A DNA stretch of 64,000 bases from an uncultured Oscillospiraceae bacterium (GTDB lineage Bacteria; Bacillota; Clostridia; Oscillospirales; Oscillospiraceae), in assembly GCA_947626785.1 (NCBI GenBank), contig CANQTO010000003.1:24135-88134 (forward strand), given 5' to 3'. This document shows, one piece after another, positions 33,398-43,612 of the stretch; position 1 is the first letter of the stretch, and every line of letters begins with the position of its first letter. The notes beneath the pieces are model-generated. The model ran no database searches, had not been told where the DNA came from, and worked only from the letters and a program-made list of their open reading frames with translations. Made by a program: the position numbers and the translations under genes.

Positions 33398-34972
33398 TTA
33401 TATGCCGGGGACCGGCGTCTCGCCCAGCTTCACGACCATATAGTCCCCAATACGGCGGACAGAGCCGTAATACGGATAAAGAGGCATTTCTTTAAACTCG
33501 TCTGTCTGAACGATGTTCCACTGCTCCTGCTCGTCGGCGTATTGGTCAAAGAAACCCAGGTAATACTGAATAAAGGCAGTGCGGGAGTAGACGTTCTTCA
33601 GGCTTTTCAGCGCGCCCTGCACATTTGTGTCCCCCACCTCGTTGAGGGGATAGGTAAAGGTATCGGTATAACCGATCAGAGCGATCTTGCAGTTCTCGTC
33701 AAAAGAGGGATTCGCGAAAATATCGGATAAAACCGTGGTAAAGAAGGAATAGGCGTTTTCATAGGCCAGGTGCATCATCAGAGAGGTGCGGTTAAGGACG
33801 CAGACATTGTTGACGATGATGAGGGTGAGCATCCAGAGCAGCAGCTGCCGGGAGAGCGTTCTGACAAGCCCCTCTTCTATGATATGCTCCGCCGCCAGCG
33901 CGATGAAGGCGTAGAAGCCGGTGAAGCCAAAGGACATCATCGCCCGGATGCTGTCGCCTTCAAAGAAGAGAAACATGGCGTTCATGCTCAGGGGCAGAAG
34001 CGCCAGACAGAGCAGCAAGAGAAGGCCCTTCTTCCAATCCCGGAAGCGAAACAGAAGCCAGAGGGACCAGAGCAGAAGAAAGAGGGCGCAGAGAAGGTGA
34101 GCGAGGGCCGAGTAAGGGTTATTGATAAGCCCCATGCGGTTTTTGGAGAAGATCTCTATAAAGCCGCCGTAGGCCGCGATGATCCTCCCAAAAAAGCTGA
34201 GCTTCGCCTCCATATCGCTCCCATAGGTATTGAAAGCGCTGTGAAAAACGACGAAGAACAGCTCCGTCAGAGCAAAGTAGACGGCCGCCGTTACGAGCAG
34301 GAAGAAGAGGCTTTTCAGCCCATCCAGAAAGATCTGCCCGCCGCTTTTTTCATTCTCCGCCAAGTCTTTTATCAGCAGCAGGAGCAGGAGAGAAGAGCTC
34401 AGCGCTATGTAGGACTGGTAGATCCCCAGCGAGAGAACGGCAAAGAGGACCCCGGCAGAGGATCCGGCCTTTCCGCCCCTCCGGTAAAAGAAAACGGCCA
34501 GGACGGAAAAGAGCTGTGCCAGGGCGTAGGCCGTGCTGGTAAACATGTAGCAGAACACGTCCATCTGGCCGGGGAAAACCATCATCGCGGCGGACAAAAG
34601 GATCTGAAGGAAGGGACTCTTGATCTCCAACAGATCCACAAGGGCGCAGTTTGCCAGAGCCAGAAGAAAGACTGCCGTGACGCCGTTCAGCCAGGGCATA
34701 GACCCGGTGATCGTGAGCTTCGCGAGCAGGTCGATCATCCATCTGCCGGAGGAGATCCCCGTGCCTAAATCGAAAAGGGCGAGAATGTCGTCATGATTGA
34801 CCAGCTTGTTGGTGAAGAGAAACATATAAGCCATTCCGGCAGACAGAAAGGAGGCAAAGAGAACGGCCTTATGCTTCTTCAAATAGGCCCAGAGGGAGGA
34901 GAAGACCGTCTCCAGGCGGAACAGATCTACGAAAGACAACAATTTGTTGTACTGGCTGCTTGGTTCTTGCAA
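33398..34972 (-). CDS. GtrII-like polytopic membrane glucosyltransferase
   Basis: About 11-12 membrane segments run through a 524-residue protein. The first external loop has NHDDILALFDLGTGISSGRW, the DD...GRW pattern of the glucosyltransferase II (GtrII) family that uses polyprenyl-phosphate glucose to decorate surface polysaccharides; the final 90 residues are soluble. The start is TTG, seven bases after a GGGGGG ribosome site; no ATG with a ribosome site was found nearby. Base composition looks clearly less GC-rich than the flanks, suggesting transfer. It adjoins a phosphodiester-glycosidase-like gene and sits next to dnaA, an unusual place for it. Confidence 0.75.
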   Translation of the reverse strand: MQEPSSQYNKLLSFVDLFRLETVFSSLWAYLKKHKAVLFASFLSAGMAYMFLFTNKLVNHDDILALFDLGTGISSGRWMIDLLAKLTITGSMPWLNGVTAVFLLALANCALVDLLEIKSPFLQILLSAAMMVFPGQMDVFCYMFTSTAYALAQLFSVLAVFFYRRGGKAGSSAGVLFAVLSLGIYQSYIALSSSLLLLLLIKDLAENEKSGGQIFLDGLKSLFFLLVTAAVYFALTELFFVVFHSAFNTYGSDMEAKLSFFGRIIAAYGGFIEIFSKNRMGLINNPYSALAHLLCALFLLLWSLWLLFRFRDWKKGLLLLLCLALLPLSMNAMFLFFEGDSIRAMMSFGFTGFYAFIALAAEHIIEEGLVRTLSRQLLLWMLTLIIVNNVCVLNRTSLMMHLAYENAYSFFTTVLSDIFANPSFDENCKIALIGYTDTFTYPLNEVGDTNVQGALKSLKNVYSRTAFIQYYLGFFDQYADEQEQWNIVQTDEFKEMPLYPYYGSVRRIGDYMVVKLGETPVPGI

Positions 34973-35020
34973 GAAGGATCCCCCCTGTAAAGAGAAATGA
35001 GTTCTTGTTTTTACCGGCCG

Positions 35021-36595
35021 CTATTCGTTTGGAATGGCGCTGGCGAAGTAGATCACGTCGCTGATCTGCTTCTCCCAGCCGAACTGGACCGGATTGATCA
35101 GCTGCCCGTGAAAGACCGTGGTGGCGGTCTGCCCCCCGTCCAGGGCATAGGCCTTGACGCAGCCCTTGGCGATCGCCGCGTCCGCGGCCTGGCGGAGGGT
35201 CACCAGATAGTAGTAGTCCGGCATTTGGCAGTTGATGTTGATGGTGAGGTAGTGCTTTTCGCCCAGCATGCCCAGAACACTGCGGGCATATTCGCTGTTG
35301 ACCTCGCCCCAGGGGTAGTTTGCCGGGGTCACATCCTGTCCATTATCGATGAGTACCGGACCAAAGCACAGAGAGAAGACCACGTCATTTTCCTCCACAA
35401 AGCGCTGGGCCTCCTCCTGACTGTCGAAGGCGCCCAGATAGGAGAAGAGCATATCCCCATCGGCGGTGATGTAACAGGTGTCGCAGTTGTAGGGGTGGAA
35501 GCGGTAGATGTCCCTCTGGTACACGACGATGCCGCAGGAGCGGCCGTGGTGGTAGTAGTCCCCGCCCAGGGCCAGCACGGCGTTGGTCTTGGCCGCGAAG
35601 GCGGAGGTGGTCTCAAAATTGAAGTCCTCAAAGGCGTCCCCGGCGATCCGGCGCCGGAGTTGGGAGCCGTCGGCGATAAAGACCTCCGAATAGGTGCCCA
35701 CCGCCCGGGAAGTCTCCTCCTGCCAGACCAGCACCAGCAGGCTCTCGTCCAGATAACAGTAGAGGCTGCTGCCGGGCAGAAAGGCGAGGTCCTTATTCCA
35801 GGCAAGGCTCTGGTCCCCGATGAGGGCCTTGGCCTGGGGCATCTCCAGCAGAGCCTGGATCTCCGCCGGGTCCTGGGTCTCTAAAAAGCCGCTCTCGTCC
35901 GGGACGGGCCCGGCCAGAGCGTCCTCATCGATCTTGTAGTGGACGGGGACATAAGCGGTCCCGTCCACAGCCGCCTCATAGAGCGTCCGGGTGAAAGCGT
36001 CCCAATCGGCGGCGCAGGAGAGAAACAGAGTCTCCAGCTCCTCCCGGTTGTCCAGGACCCAGGCGTCTCCCTGGAAGGAAAAGCGCAGAGTCATGCTCAG
36101 GCTGGAGAGGCAGGCCCCCGCCTCCTTCAGCCGGGCCGTCAGCGCCTGCTCAAAGGCGGCGGCGCTGAGCTCCTCTTTAAAGGCAAGCGTATCGGTATAG
36201 ACCTCGTCCGGCCGCCGGGCGGCCTGTGCCGCCTGAGTCAGCAGTTCGGAGACCTGCTCCTCCAGCCCCTGGGCCAGCTTGTCCCCGTCCAGATAGCGCA
36301 GCTCCAGGGGCATGGTGCAGGCCCAGCGCCCCTTCTCCTCAACGGAACCGGCGCGCAGGGAGCGCAGATCTTCCGCCTTTTCAGAGACCAGCTGCCCCCA
36401 GGCGGTCTCCGCCGCCGGGGCCCGGAGCGTCTCCACGACAGAGGAAAAGACCTCCTCCGGCGGCAAAGCTTTGCCGAGCCGGTGAAGCTTCAGCCCGTAC
36501 AGACCGCCCACAGCCGCCCCGGCCAGCAGCGCCAGGAGCAGCAGAACGAGAAAGAAGGCCCGGACCGGATTCTTCTTTTTCCCTTTCGTGTGCAT
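35021..36595 (-). CDS. Membrane-anchored protein with phosphodiester glycosidase (NAGPA-like) domain
   Basis: After a basic start and one membrane segment (about 12-32) comes an all-helical region (about 40-200) with no recognised domain. The C-terminal part (about 285-515) matches the phosphodiester glycosidase family related to the uncovering enzyme NAGPA: TNAVLALGGDYY, SCGIVVYQRDIYR, VLIDNGQDVTPANYPWGEVN and the catalytic-region block VKAYALDGGQTATTVFHG. The domain faces outward and probably trims phosphodiester-linked sugars on surface polymers, which suits the neighbouring GtrII-like protein. The start follows GAGGAGG; 524 residues. Confidence 0.75.
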   Translation of the reverse strand: MHTKGKKKNPVRAFFLVLLLLALLAGAAVGGLYGLKLHRLGKALPPEEVFSSVVETLRAPAAETAWGQLVSEKAEDLRSLRAGSVEEKGRWACTMPLELRYLDGDKLAQGLEEQVSELLTQAAQAARRPDEVYTDTLAFKEELSAAAFEQALTARLKEAGACLSSLSMTLRFSFQGDAWVLDNREELETLFLSCAADWDAFTRTLYEAAVDGTAYVPVHYKIDEDALAGPVPDESGFLETQDPAEIQALLEMPQAKALIGDQSLAWNKDLAFLPGSSLYCYLDESLLVLVWQEETSRAVGTYSEVFIADGSQLRRRIAGDAFEDFNFETTSAFAAKTNAVLALGGDYYHHGRSCGIVVYQRDIYRFHPYNCDTCYITADGDMLFSYLGAFDSQEEAQRFVEENDVVFSLCFGPVLIDNGQDVTPANYPWGEVNSEYARSVLGMLGEKHYLTININCQMPDYYYLVTLRQAADAAIAKGCVKAYALDGGQTATTVFHGQLINPVQFGWEKQISDVIYFASAIPNE

Positions 36596-36621
36596 AGCGG
36601 CCTCCTCACTCTTACGGAAAA

Positions 36622-36645
36622 AGGGCCTTAAAAGGCCCTCTTTCA
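36622..36645 (-). terminator. Intrinsic terminator of asnS
   Basis: Eight-base arms AGGGCCTT and AAGGCCCT followed on the minus strand by TTTTTCC, just past the asnS stop and upstream of the glycosidase gene, which lies within a few bases. Confidence 0.7.
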
Positions 36646-36654
36646 TGTGTTTTC

Positions 36655-38049
<1,395 letters not shown>

Positions 38050-38066
38050 ATGCGATCCCTCATTTT

Positions 38067-38957
38067 TCAAAAGATAAAGTTGATGGCGGCCTGGTAGTTG
38101 CGCAGCTCGATATCCGTCACCTCGCCGCCGGCCTCCCCGTCCCGGGTCCAGGCCACGGGCTTGTCGAAATGGAAGCGGGCCTTCTTGGTGTGCAGGATGG
38201 TCAGGCCGCCGCTGTCGTAGCGCTGGGTGAGGACGCTGGCGGCGATATCCCGCAGATCCTCTATATTCAGCGGGGTCTTGACCAGTACCAGCTCAGACAT
38301 GCCGTCCCCCAGGCTGACCAGGGTCTCCGGCAGGCGGACGATCCCAGCGACCGAGGTGGAATTGGACATGCTGCCGTAGAGCAGATCCTCCTCGATGACC
38401 CCGTCGTCGTACTCGACCCGGGTGTGGATGGGCTCGATCTTCCCCAGCTGGGACGCCCCCTGGATCACATAGGCCAGGTGGCCCAGGGCCCGCTTCTGGT
38501 TCTGGGGGGTGGCGTAGCTGGCCTCGGTGAAAGCGCCGAAGGCGGCGATATAGGCAAAATATTGGGCATCCCCGAAGCCCCCCACGTCAAAGGGGTGGGG
38601 CACTCCGTAGAGGATCCGCTTGGCCGCGCCCACGGTGTCGTTCTTGGGCAGGTCCAGGGTAGTGGCCACGTCGTTGGCCGTGCCCATGGGGATATAGCCC
38701 AGCGGGGGCGGATTTTTCAGCTGCATCAAGCCGGAGATGACCTCGCTGAGGGTGCCGTCTCCGCCGACGCAGGCCACGACGTCATATTCGGAGGCGTACT
38801 GAGCGGCAAAGCGGGTGGCTTCCCCCCGGCCGGCGGTGAAGAACAGCGTGGGCCGGCAGCCGCCCTTTGCCAGGGTGTTCATCGCCTCGCCGAAGTTCAG
38901 CTTGTACCCGCCCTTCCCCGCGGCCGGATTTACGATCAGCATCAATTTCTTATCCAT
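38067..38957 (-). CDS. Diacylglycerol/lipid kinase, YegS/DagK family
   Basis: A 296-residue protein with the DAGK catalytic domain: [10 protein letters not shown] (about 8-17), [15 protein letters not shown] (about 74-88) and [16 protein letters not shown] (about 104-119). It probably phosphorylates diacylglycerol or a related lipid to recycle it into phospholipid synthesis, as DgkB does in Bacillus. It is first in a small unit with asnS. The promoter was not recognised; hairpin repeats lie just upstream. Confidence 0.88.
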   Translation of the reverse strand: MDKKLMLIVNPAAGKGGYKLNFGEAMNTLAKGGCRPTLFFTAGRGEATRFAAQYASEYDVVACVGGDGTLSEVISGLMQLKNPPPLGYIPMGTANDVATTLDLPKNDTVGAAKRILYGVPHPFDVGGFGDAQYFAYIAAFGAFTEASYATPQNQKRALGHLAYVIQGASQLGKIEPIHTRVEYDDGVIEEDLLYGSMSNSTSVAGIVRLPETLVSLGDGMSELVLVKTPLNIEDLRDIAASVLTQRYDSGGLTILHTKKARFHFDKPVAWTRDGEAGGEVTDIELRNYQAAINFIF

Positions 38958-39030
38958 ATCCGAGACCTCTTACCGTACAACGACTTGTAAAAGTCATGAA
39001 GGAACAGAAAAAATCCTGCCCCGTTCCATA

Positions 39031-39166
39031 CAAAACCAAAGCGCACGCTTTGGTTTTGAGAAGGGAAACGTTTGCTGACGGTCGACCATGCCGCGCTTGC
39101 GCGGCATGGTGACCTTACAGCAAAGGTTTCCCGTAATGCCCAAGGGGCGCATCTCTGCGCCCCTTG
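39031..39166 (+). repeat. Compound palindromic repeat between the lipid kinase gene and rpsT
   Basis: Three hairpins in a row. The first has 13-base perfect arms (CAAAACCAAAGCG and complement, 39031-39058) and is nearly the same sequence as 14090-14117. The second has outer arms 39063-39077 and 39118-39132 (14 of 15 paired) enclosing CATGCCGCGC/GCGCGGCATG. The third, CAAGGGGCGC and complement (39141-39166), lies just past the rpsT stop and may serve as its terminator. No reading frame is supported. Confidence 0.75.
39141..39166 (-). terminator. Probable terminator of rpsT
   Basis: Perfect 10-base arms with a 6-base loop, 11 bases beyond the rpsT stop. It lacks a good U tract, so it may be a 3'-end stabiliser or part of the repeat rather than a true terminator. 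Confidence 0.45.
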
Positions 39167-39177
39167 TACGTTGCATA

Positions 39178-39441
39178 TTACGCCATCTTATTGAGCTTAC
39201 CGGCCATCGCGGACTTCTTGTGTGCTGCGTTGTTCTTGTGCAGCAGGCCCTTGCCGGCAGCGCGGTCAACAGTTTTAACAGCAACTTTATAGGCACTGAC
39301 GGCTGTCTCGCGGTCGCCCCCGGCGACAGCAGCGTCAAATTTCTTCATCATGGTCTTAAGCTCGGTCTTATCGGCGCGGTTCTTGGCTCTGAGCTCTTTG
39401 GACTTGAGATCTCTCTTGGCGGAAGACTTAATGTTGGCCAT
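39178..39441 (-). CDS. rpsT: Small ribosomal subunit protein bS20
   Basis: An 87-residue, Lys/Ala-rich helical protein (MANIKSSAKRDLKSKELRAK...) that binds the 5' domain of 16S rRNA. AGGAGGTGG precedes the start. It is monocistronic with its own near-consensus promoter and is divergent from gpr, the pairing seen in many Firmicutes. Confidence 0.96.
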   Translation of the reverse strand: MANIKSSAKRDLKSKELRAKNRADKTELKTMMKKFDAAVAGGDRETAVSAYKVAVKTVDRAAGKGLLHKNNAAHKKSAMAGKLNKMA

Positions 39442-39497
39442 GCGTACTTTGCCACCTCCTCCTACAAAATTGTGTTTACGGTAACCCGCATTTTGTG

Positions 39498-39526
39498 ATT
39501 ATAGCAAACAGAAGGCTAAAAATCAA
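39498..39526 (-). promoter_or_regulatory. SigA-type promoter of rpsT
   Basis: TTGATT and a perfect TATAAT with a 17-base spacer on the minus strand, about 57 bases before the start codon. Confidence 0.75.
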
Positions 39527-39567
39527 GCATTTTTTCAGAAAAAAGCTGAGAATTTTCCCCCTTGTAC

Positions 39568-39597
39568 TCATAGTCCCCGTTTGCGGGAAAAATAATA
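39568..39597 (+). promoter_or_regulatory. Possible forespore sigma-factor promoter of gpr
   Basis: TCATA and AATAATA are 18 bases apart, close to the SigG/SigF pattern GYATA-N18-CANNMTA but with a mismatch in each half. Gpr is forespore-expressed in Bacillus. No SigA promoter was seen in the same stretch. Confidence 0.3.
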
Positions 39598-39634
39598 CAA
39601 CATATAGAAATCAAAAGCAAAGGAGCGACAAGAT

Positions 39635-40492
39635 ATGGTAAGATTTGGCAGAACTGACTTAGCTTCCGAGGCCCGCCAGAGAGCGGCCGCGGGCGCGGCG
39701 GACAGCAGCCTCCCGGGCGTTCGGGCCCGGGAATACCGGCTGTCCGGCCTGCCGGTGACGGAGGTGGAGGTCCTGGACCGGCAGGGCGCCCAGGCCCTGG
39801 GAAAGCCGGAGGGCCTGTATTTCACCCTGAACTTGGAGGGGCGCTTTGAGCGGGGCGCGGAGGCCTTCCCCCGGGCGGCGGAGGCTCTGGCCCGGCTGAT
39901 CGGGCGCTGCGCCCCTTTGGAGAAGGAGTCCTGCGTCCTGATCGCCGCCCTGGGCAACCCGGACATCACACCGGACGCCCTGGGCTCCCTGGCCGCCTCC
40001 AACATCCTGGTGACCCGCCATCTGAAACGGAGCGACCCGGAGACCTTTTCCTCCTTCCGCCCCACGGCCCTCTGCCGGACCGGCGTCCTGGGTACCACGG
40101 GTATGGAGAGCGCTCTCCAGATCCGGACCCTGTGCCGGGAGCTGCGGCCGGACCTGGTGCTGGCCATTGACGCCTTGGCCGGGGCGGAGCTGGACCGGCT
40201 CTGCCGCTGCGTCCAGATCTGCAGCACCGGCATCTCTCCCGGCTCCGGCGTAGGCAACGACCGGCAGGCCCTGAACCGGGAGACCCTGGGGGTCCCGGTG
40301 GTGGCGATCGGGGTGCCCACGGTGGTGGACGCCGCCGGCCTCTCCAACGAGCCGGGCCTGGCCGCCATGTTCGTCACGCCCCGGGATATCGACAGCGCCG
40401 TGCGCACAGCGGGGCGCCTGATCGGCTACGGGGTGAACCTGGCCCTCCATGAAGACCTGACCGTGGAGGATATTGATATGCTGATAGGCTGA
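39635..40492 (+). CDS. gpr: Germination protease (spore SASP endopeptidase)
   Basis: Cleaves small acid-soluble spore proteins during germination, after being made as a zymogen in the forespore. The A25 family blocks are clear: FGRTDLASEA near the N-terminus (the propeptide region), VLGTTGMES, ICSTGISPGSGVGNDRQAL and ETLGVPVVAIGVPTVVDA. At 285 residues it is shorter than the Bacillus enzyme (about 370), with a gap in the central region. Together with the S55 peptidase it indicates a spore former. AAAGGAG precedes the start. Confidence 0.93.
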   Translation: MVRFGRTDLASEARQRAAAGAADSSLPGVRAREYRLSGLPVTEVEVLDRQGAQALGKPEGLYFTLNLEGRFERGAEAFPRAAEALARLIGRCAPLEKESCVLIAALGNPDITPDALGSLAASNILVTRHLKRSDPETFSSFRPTALCRTGVLGTTGMESALQIRTLCRELRPDLVLAIDALAGAELDRLCRCVQICSTGISPGSGVGNDRQALNRETLGVPVVAIGVPTVVDAAGLSNEPGLAAMFVTPRDIDSAVRTAGRLIGYGVNLALHEDLTVEDIDMLIG

Positions 40493-40505
40493 AAGACTTG
40501 AAGAA

Positions 40506-40521
40506 TGTTTCACGTGAAACC
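40506..40521. promoter_or_regulatory. parS centromere site 1
   Basis: TGTTTCACGTGAAACC matches the 16-base parS palindrome at 15 of 16 positions. ParB loads here and spreads. It lies between gpr and parA, beside its own regulator genes. Confidence 0.93.
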
Positions 40522-40542
40522 TTAAGGAGCTTGCACCGACGT

Positions 40543-40558
40543 AGTTTCACGTGAAACA
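40543..40558. promoter_or_regulatory. parS centromere site 2
   Basis: AGTTTCACGTGAAACA, again 15 of 16 positions, 37 bases from the first site and only 14 bases upstream of the parA -35 hexamer, so ParB binding may also repress parAB. Confidence 0.93.
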
Positions 40559-40571
40559 TCGAAAATCCCCA

Positions 40572-40600
40572 TTGAAAAGCGCGGACCAAGCTGTTATAAT
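40572..40600 (+). promoter_or_regulatory. SigA-type promoter of parA-parB-serS-mscL
   Basis: TTGAAA and a perfect TATAAT with a 17-base spacer, about 41 bases before the parA start. Confidence 0.75.
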
Positions 40601-40641
40601 ACTCAGCGTGCCGGAGGAAAGCCGGGCAGAGGAGGGACAGC

Positions 40642-41403
40642 ATGGCGAAGATCATCGCAGTGGCCAATCAAAAGGGCGGCGTGGGCAAGACCACCACCTG
40701 CGTGAATCTCTGCGCCGCCCTGCACCGGTTGGGCAAGCAGGTCCTTCTGGTGGACACAGACCCCCAGGGCAACGCCAGCTCCGGCATGGGCGTTTCCAAA
40801 AGCCGGCGGCCCAACGTGTACGACATGATGATCAACGGGGCCCAGGCTATCGACTGCGTGGAGCGCAGCCCCTACGGGGACCTGATCCCCACCGGCAAGG
40901 AGCTGGCGGCGGCGTCCGTGGAGCTCATCCAGGAGGAGCGGCGGGAATTCGTGCTGAAGGAGGCCCTGCTGCCCCTGTACAGCGACTATGACTACATCTT
41001 CCTGGACTGCCCGCCCTCTCTGGAGCTGCTGACCGTCAACGCCCTGGTGGCGGCGGACAGCGTTCTTGTCCCCATGCAGTGCGAGTACTACGCGCTGGAG
41101 GGCATCGTGGACCTGATGACCAGCATCAAAATGTGCAGCAAGCGGCTGAACCGGCGGCTCCAGGTGGAGGGTATCGTCCTGACCATGTACGACGCCCGGG
41201 CCAATCTGACCCTCCAGGTGGCAAACGAGCTGCGCCGGGTCCTGGGGGACAAGGTGTATAACACGGTGATCCCCCGGAGCGTGCGCCTGTCCGAGGCGCC
41301 CAGCCACGGCGTCCCCGGCGTGGAGTACGACCGGTCCAACAAGGGCAGCCGGGCCTATATGGCCCTAGCGGAGGAATTTGACCGGCGCTGCCGGGGAGAA
41401 TAA
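40642..41403 (+). CDS. parA: Chromosome-partitioning ATPase ParA/Soj
   Basis: A 253-residue deviant Walker ATPase: QKGGVGKTTTCVNLCAALH at about 10-28, the Walker A' DTDPQGNASSGMG and the Walker B-type block YIFLDCPPSLELLTVNAL. With ParB and parS it segregates origins and regulates DnaA. GGAGG precedes the start. It lies 9 bases before parB. Confidence 0.96.
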   Translation: MAKIIAVANQKGGVGKTTTCVNLCAALHRLGKQVLLVDTDPQGNASSGMGVSKSRRPNVYDMMINGAQAIDCVERSPYGDLIPTGKELAAASVELIQEERREFVLKEALLPLYSDYDYIFLDCPPSLELLTVNALVAADSVLVPMQCEYYALEGIVDLMTSIKMCSKRLNRRLQVEGIVLTMYDARANLTLQVANELRRVLGDKVYNTVIPRSVRLSEAPSHGVPGVEYDRSNKGSRAYMALAEEFDRRCRGE

Positions 41404-41412
41404 GGAGGAAGC

Positions 41413-42294
41413 ATGGCGGCAAAGGAAAAGAAGGGCCTGGGCCTGGGCCTGGACGCCCTGTTCGCGGCGGGGGGCTATGAGGAGGACGAGGCGGAGGACC
41501 AGCTGCTGACCCTGCCCGTCCGGAAGATCGAGCCCCGGGAGGACCAGCCCCGGGAGCGCTTCGAGGAGGAGGCCCTGCAGGAGCTGGCCGCGTCTATCGA
41601 GCAGTATGGGCTCATCCAGCCGGTGGTGGTGCGCAAGCTGCCCTCCGGCTATTACCAGATCGTGGCCGGCGAGCGCCGCTGGCGGGCCTCCCGTCTGGCG
41701 GGGCTGACGGAGATCCCCGTCCGGGTCATCCAGGCGGACGACCGGCGCACGGCGGAGCTGGCTCTGGTGGAAAACCTCCAGCGGGAGGACCTGAACCCCA
41801 TCGAGGAGGCCCGAGGCTATCAGACCCTCATGAAGGACTACGGCCTGACCCAGGAGGAGACGGCCAGAAGCGTGGGCAGGTCCCGCCCGGCGGTGACCAA
41901 CGCCCTGCGGCTTTTGAATCTCTCCGCCCCGGTTTTGAAGCTGGTGGAGGAGGGGAGCCTCTCCGCGGGCCACGCAAGGGCGCTGATCCCCATCGGGGAC
42001 GAAGAAAAGCAGCTTTCAGCGGCCCGGCAGGTGATCGACCGGGGGCTCTCCGTCCGAAAGACGGAGCAGCTGGCCGCGCGGCTCGCCAAAGAGGAGGCCC
42101 TGCCGGAGGAGCCGGTCCCGGCGCTCCGGGTGGACTACGCGAAAGAGGTCTCCGAGGAGCTGACCCGGCAGTTGGGCCGGAGGGTGCGCCTGACCGAGGG
42201 TAAGCGCACGGGGAAGATCGAATTGGAATACTACGGCGCGGACGACAGGGAGGTCCTGATCGAGGCGCTGAGGAAGATACAGGGAGGAAAATAA
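41413..42294 (+). CDS. parB: Chromosome-partitioning protein ParB/Spo0J
   Basis: CTP-dependent clamp that loads at parS. The 293-residue protein has the N-terminal KGLGLGLDALFA for ParA contact, the CTP-binding blocks IVAGERRWRASRLAG and ALVENLQREDLNPIEEARGY, a helix-turn-helix (TQEETARSVGRSRPAVTNAL) and a C-terminal dimer domain. One base separates it from serS. Confidence 0.96.
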   Translation: MAAKEKKGLGLGLDALFAAGGYEEDEAEDQLLTLPVRKIEPREDQPRERFEEEALQELAASIEQYGLIQPVVVRKLPSGYYQIVAGERRWRASRLAGLTEIPVRVIQADDRRTAELALVENLQREDLNPIEEARGYQTLMKDYGLTQEETARSVGRSRPAVTNALRLLNLSAPVLKLVEEGSLSAGHARALIPIGDEEKQLSAARQVIDRGLSVRKTEQLAARLAKEEALPEEPVPALRVDYAKEVSEELTRQLGRRVRLTEGKRTGKIELEYYGADDREVLIEALRKIQGGK

Positions 42295-42295
42295 G

Positions 42296-43600
42296 ATGCT
42301 GGATATAAAGTTTGTCCGGGAGAACCCGGAAGCGGTCCGGGAGAACATCCGGAAGAAGTTCCAGGAGCAGAAGCTGCCCTTGGTGGACGAAGCCCTGCGT
42401 CTGGACGCGGCCTACCGGGCGGCGCTCACCGAGGCGGACGGCCTTCGAGCCGAGCGCAACAAGCTCTCCAAGCAGATCGGCATGCTCATGGGCCAGGCCA
42501 AAAAGGACCCCTCCAAGGCCGCCGAGGCGGAGACCATCAAGGCCCAGGTGACCGCCAAGGCCGAGCGCATGGCGGAGCTTGAGAAGCTGGAGGACCAGTA
42601 CGAGGCGGAGCTCCACGCCGTGATGCTCCAGATCCCCAACATCATCGACCCCTCCGTGCCCATCGGCCCGGACGACAGTGCCAACGTGGAGGTACAGCGC
42701 TTCGGCGAGCCCAAGGTCCCGGACTTTGACATCCCCTACCACACGGACATCATGGCCAGCCTCAGCGGCATCGATATGGACGCGGCGGGCCGGGTCTCCG
42801 GCAACGGCTTTTACTATCTACTGGGCGACGTGGCCCGGCTGCACTCGGCGGTGCTGGCCTACGCCCGGGACTTCATGATCGACAAGGGCTTCACCTACTG
42901 CATCCCCCCCTTCATGATCCACGGCAACGTGGTGGAGGGCGTCATGAGCCAGACGGACATGGACGCCATGATGTACAAGATCGAGGGGGAGGACCTGTAT
43001 CTGATCGGCACCTCCGAGCACTCCATGATCGGCCGCTTCATCGACCAGATGCTGCCCGAGGAGACGCTGCCCCTGACCCTCACCAGCTACTCCCCCTGCT
43101 TCCGCAAGGAGAAGGGCGCTCACGGGATCGAGGAGCGGGGCGTCTACCGGATCCACCAATTTGAAAAGCAGGAGATGATCGTGATCTGCAAGCCCGAGGA
43201 CTCCATGGCCTGGTACGAGAAGATGTGGCGCTATTCCGTGGAGCTCTTCCTGAGCCTGGAGATCCCCGTGCGGCAGCTGGAGTGCTGCTCCGGCGATCTG
43301 GCGGATCTGAAGGTCAAGTCCTGCGACATTGAGGCCTGGTCCCCCCGGCAAAAGAAGTACTTCGAGGTCTGCTCCTGCTCCAACCTGGGCGACGCCCAGG
43401 CGCGGCGCCTGCGGATGCGGGTCAAGGGCGCCGACGGCAAGCGCTATCTGCCACACACCCTGAACAACACCGTGGTGGCCCCGCCCCGGATGCTCATTGC
43501 CTTCCTGGAAAACCATCTCCAGGCCGACGGCAGCGTCACCATCCCCGAAGTCCTGTGGCCCTACATGGGTGGCAAAAAGCTGCTCACACCGAAGAAATAA
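42296..43600 (+). CDS. serS: Seryl-tRNA synthetase
   Basis: Class IIa synthetase of 434 residues. The N-terminal 110 residues form the long coiled-coil arm that binds tRNA-Ser. Motif 2 is FRKEKGAHGIEERGVYRIHQ and motif 3 includes PPRMLIAFLENHLQADGS. It begins one base after the parB stop with AGGGAGG inside the parB 3' end, so it is cotranscribed with parAB; no T-box was seen. Confidence 0.96.
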   Translation: MLDIKFVRENPEAVRENIRKKFQEQKLPLVDEALRLDAAYRAALTEADGLRAERNKLSKQIGMLMGQAKKDPSKAAEAETIKAQVTAKAERMAELEKLEDQYEAELHAVMLQIPNIIDPSVPIGPDDSANVEVQRFGEPKVPDFDIPYHTDIMASLSGIDMDAAGRVSGNGFYYLLGDVARLHSAVLAYARDFMIDKGFTYCIPPFMIHGNVVEGVMSQTDMDAMMYKIEGEDLYLIGTSEHSMIGRFIDQMLPEETLPLTLTSYSPCFRKEKGAHGIEERGVYRIHQFEKQEMIVICKPEDSMAWYEKMWRYSVELFLSLEIPVRQLECCSGDLADLKVKSCDIEAWSPRQKKYFEVCSCSNLGDAQARRLRMRVKGADGKRYLPHTLNNTVVAPPRMLIAFLENHLQADGSVTIPEVLWPYMGGKKLLTPKK

Positions 43601-43612
43601 AGGAGAAAAGAC

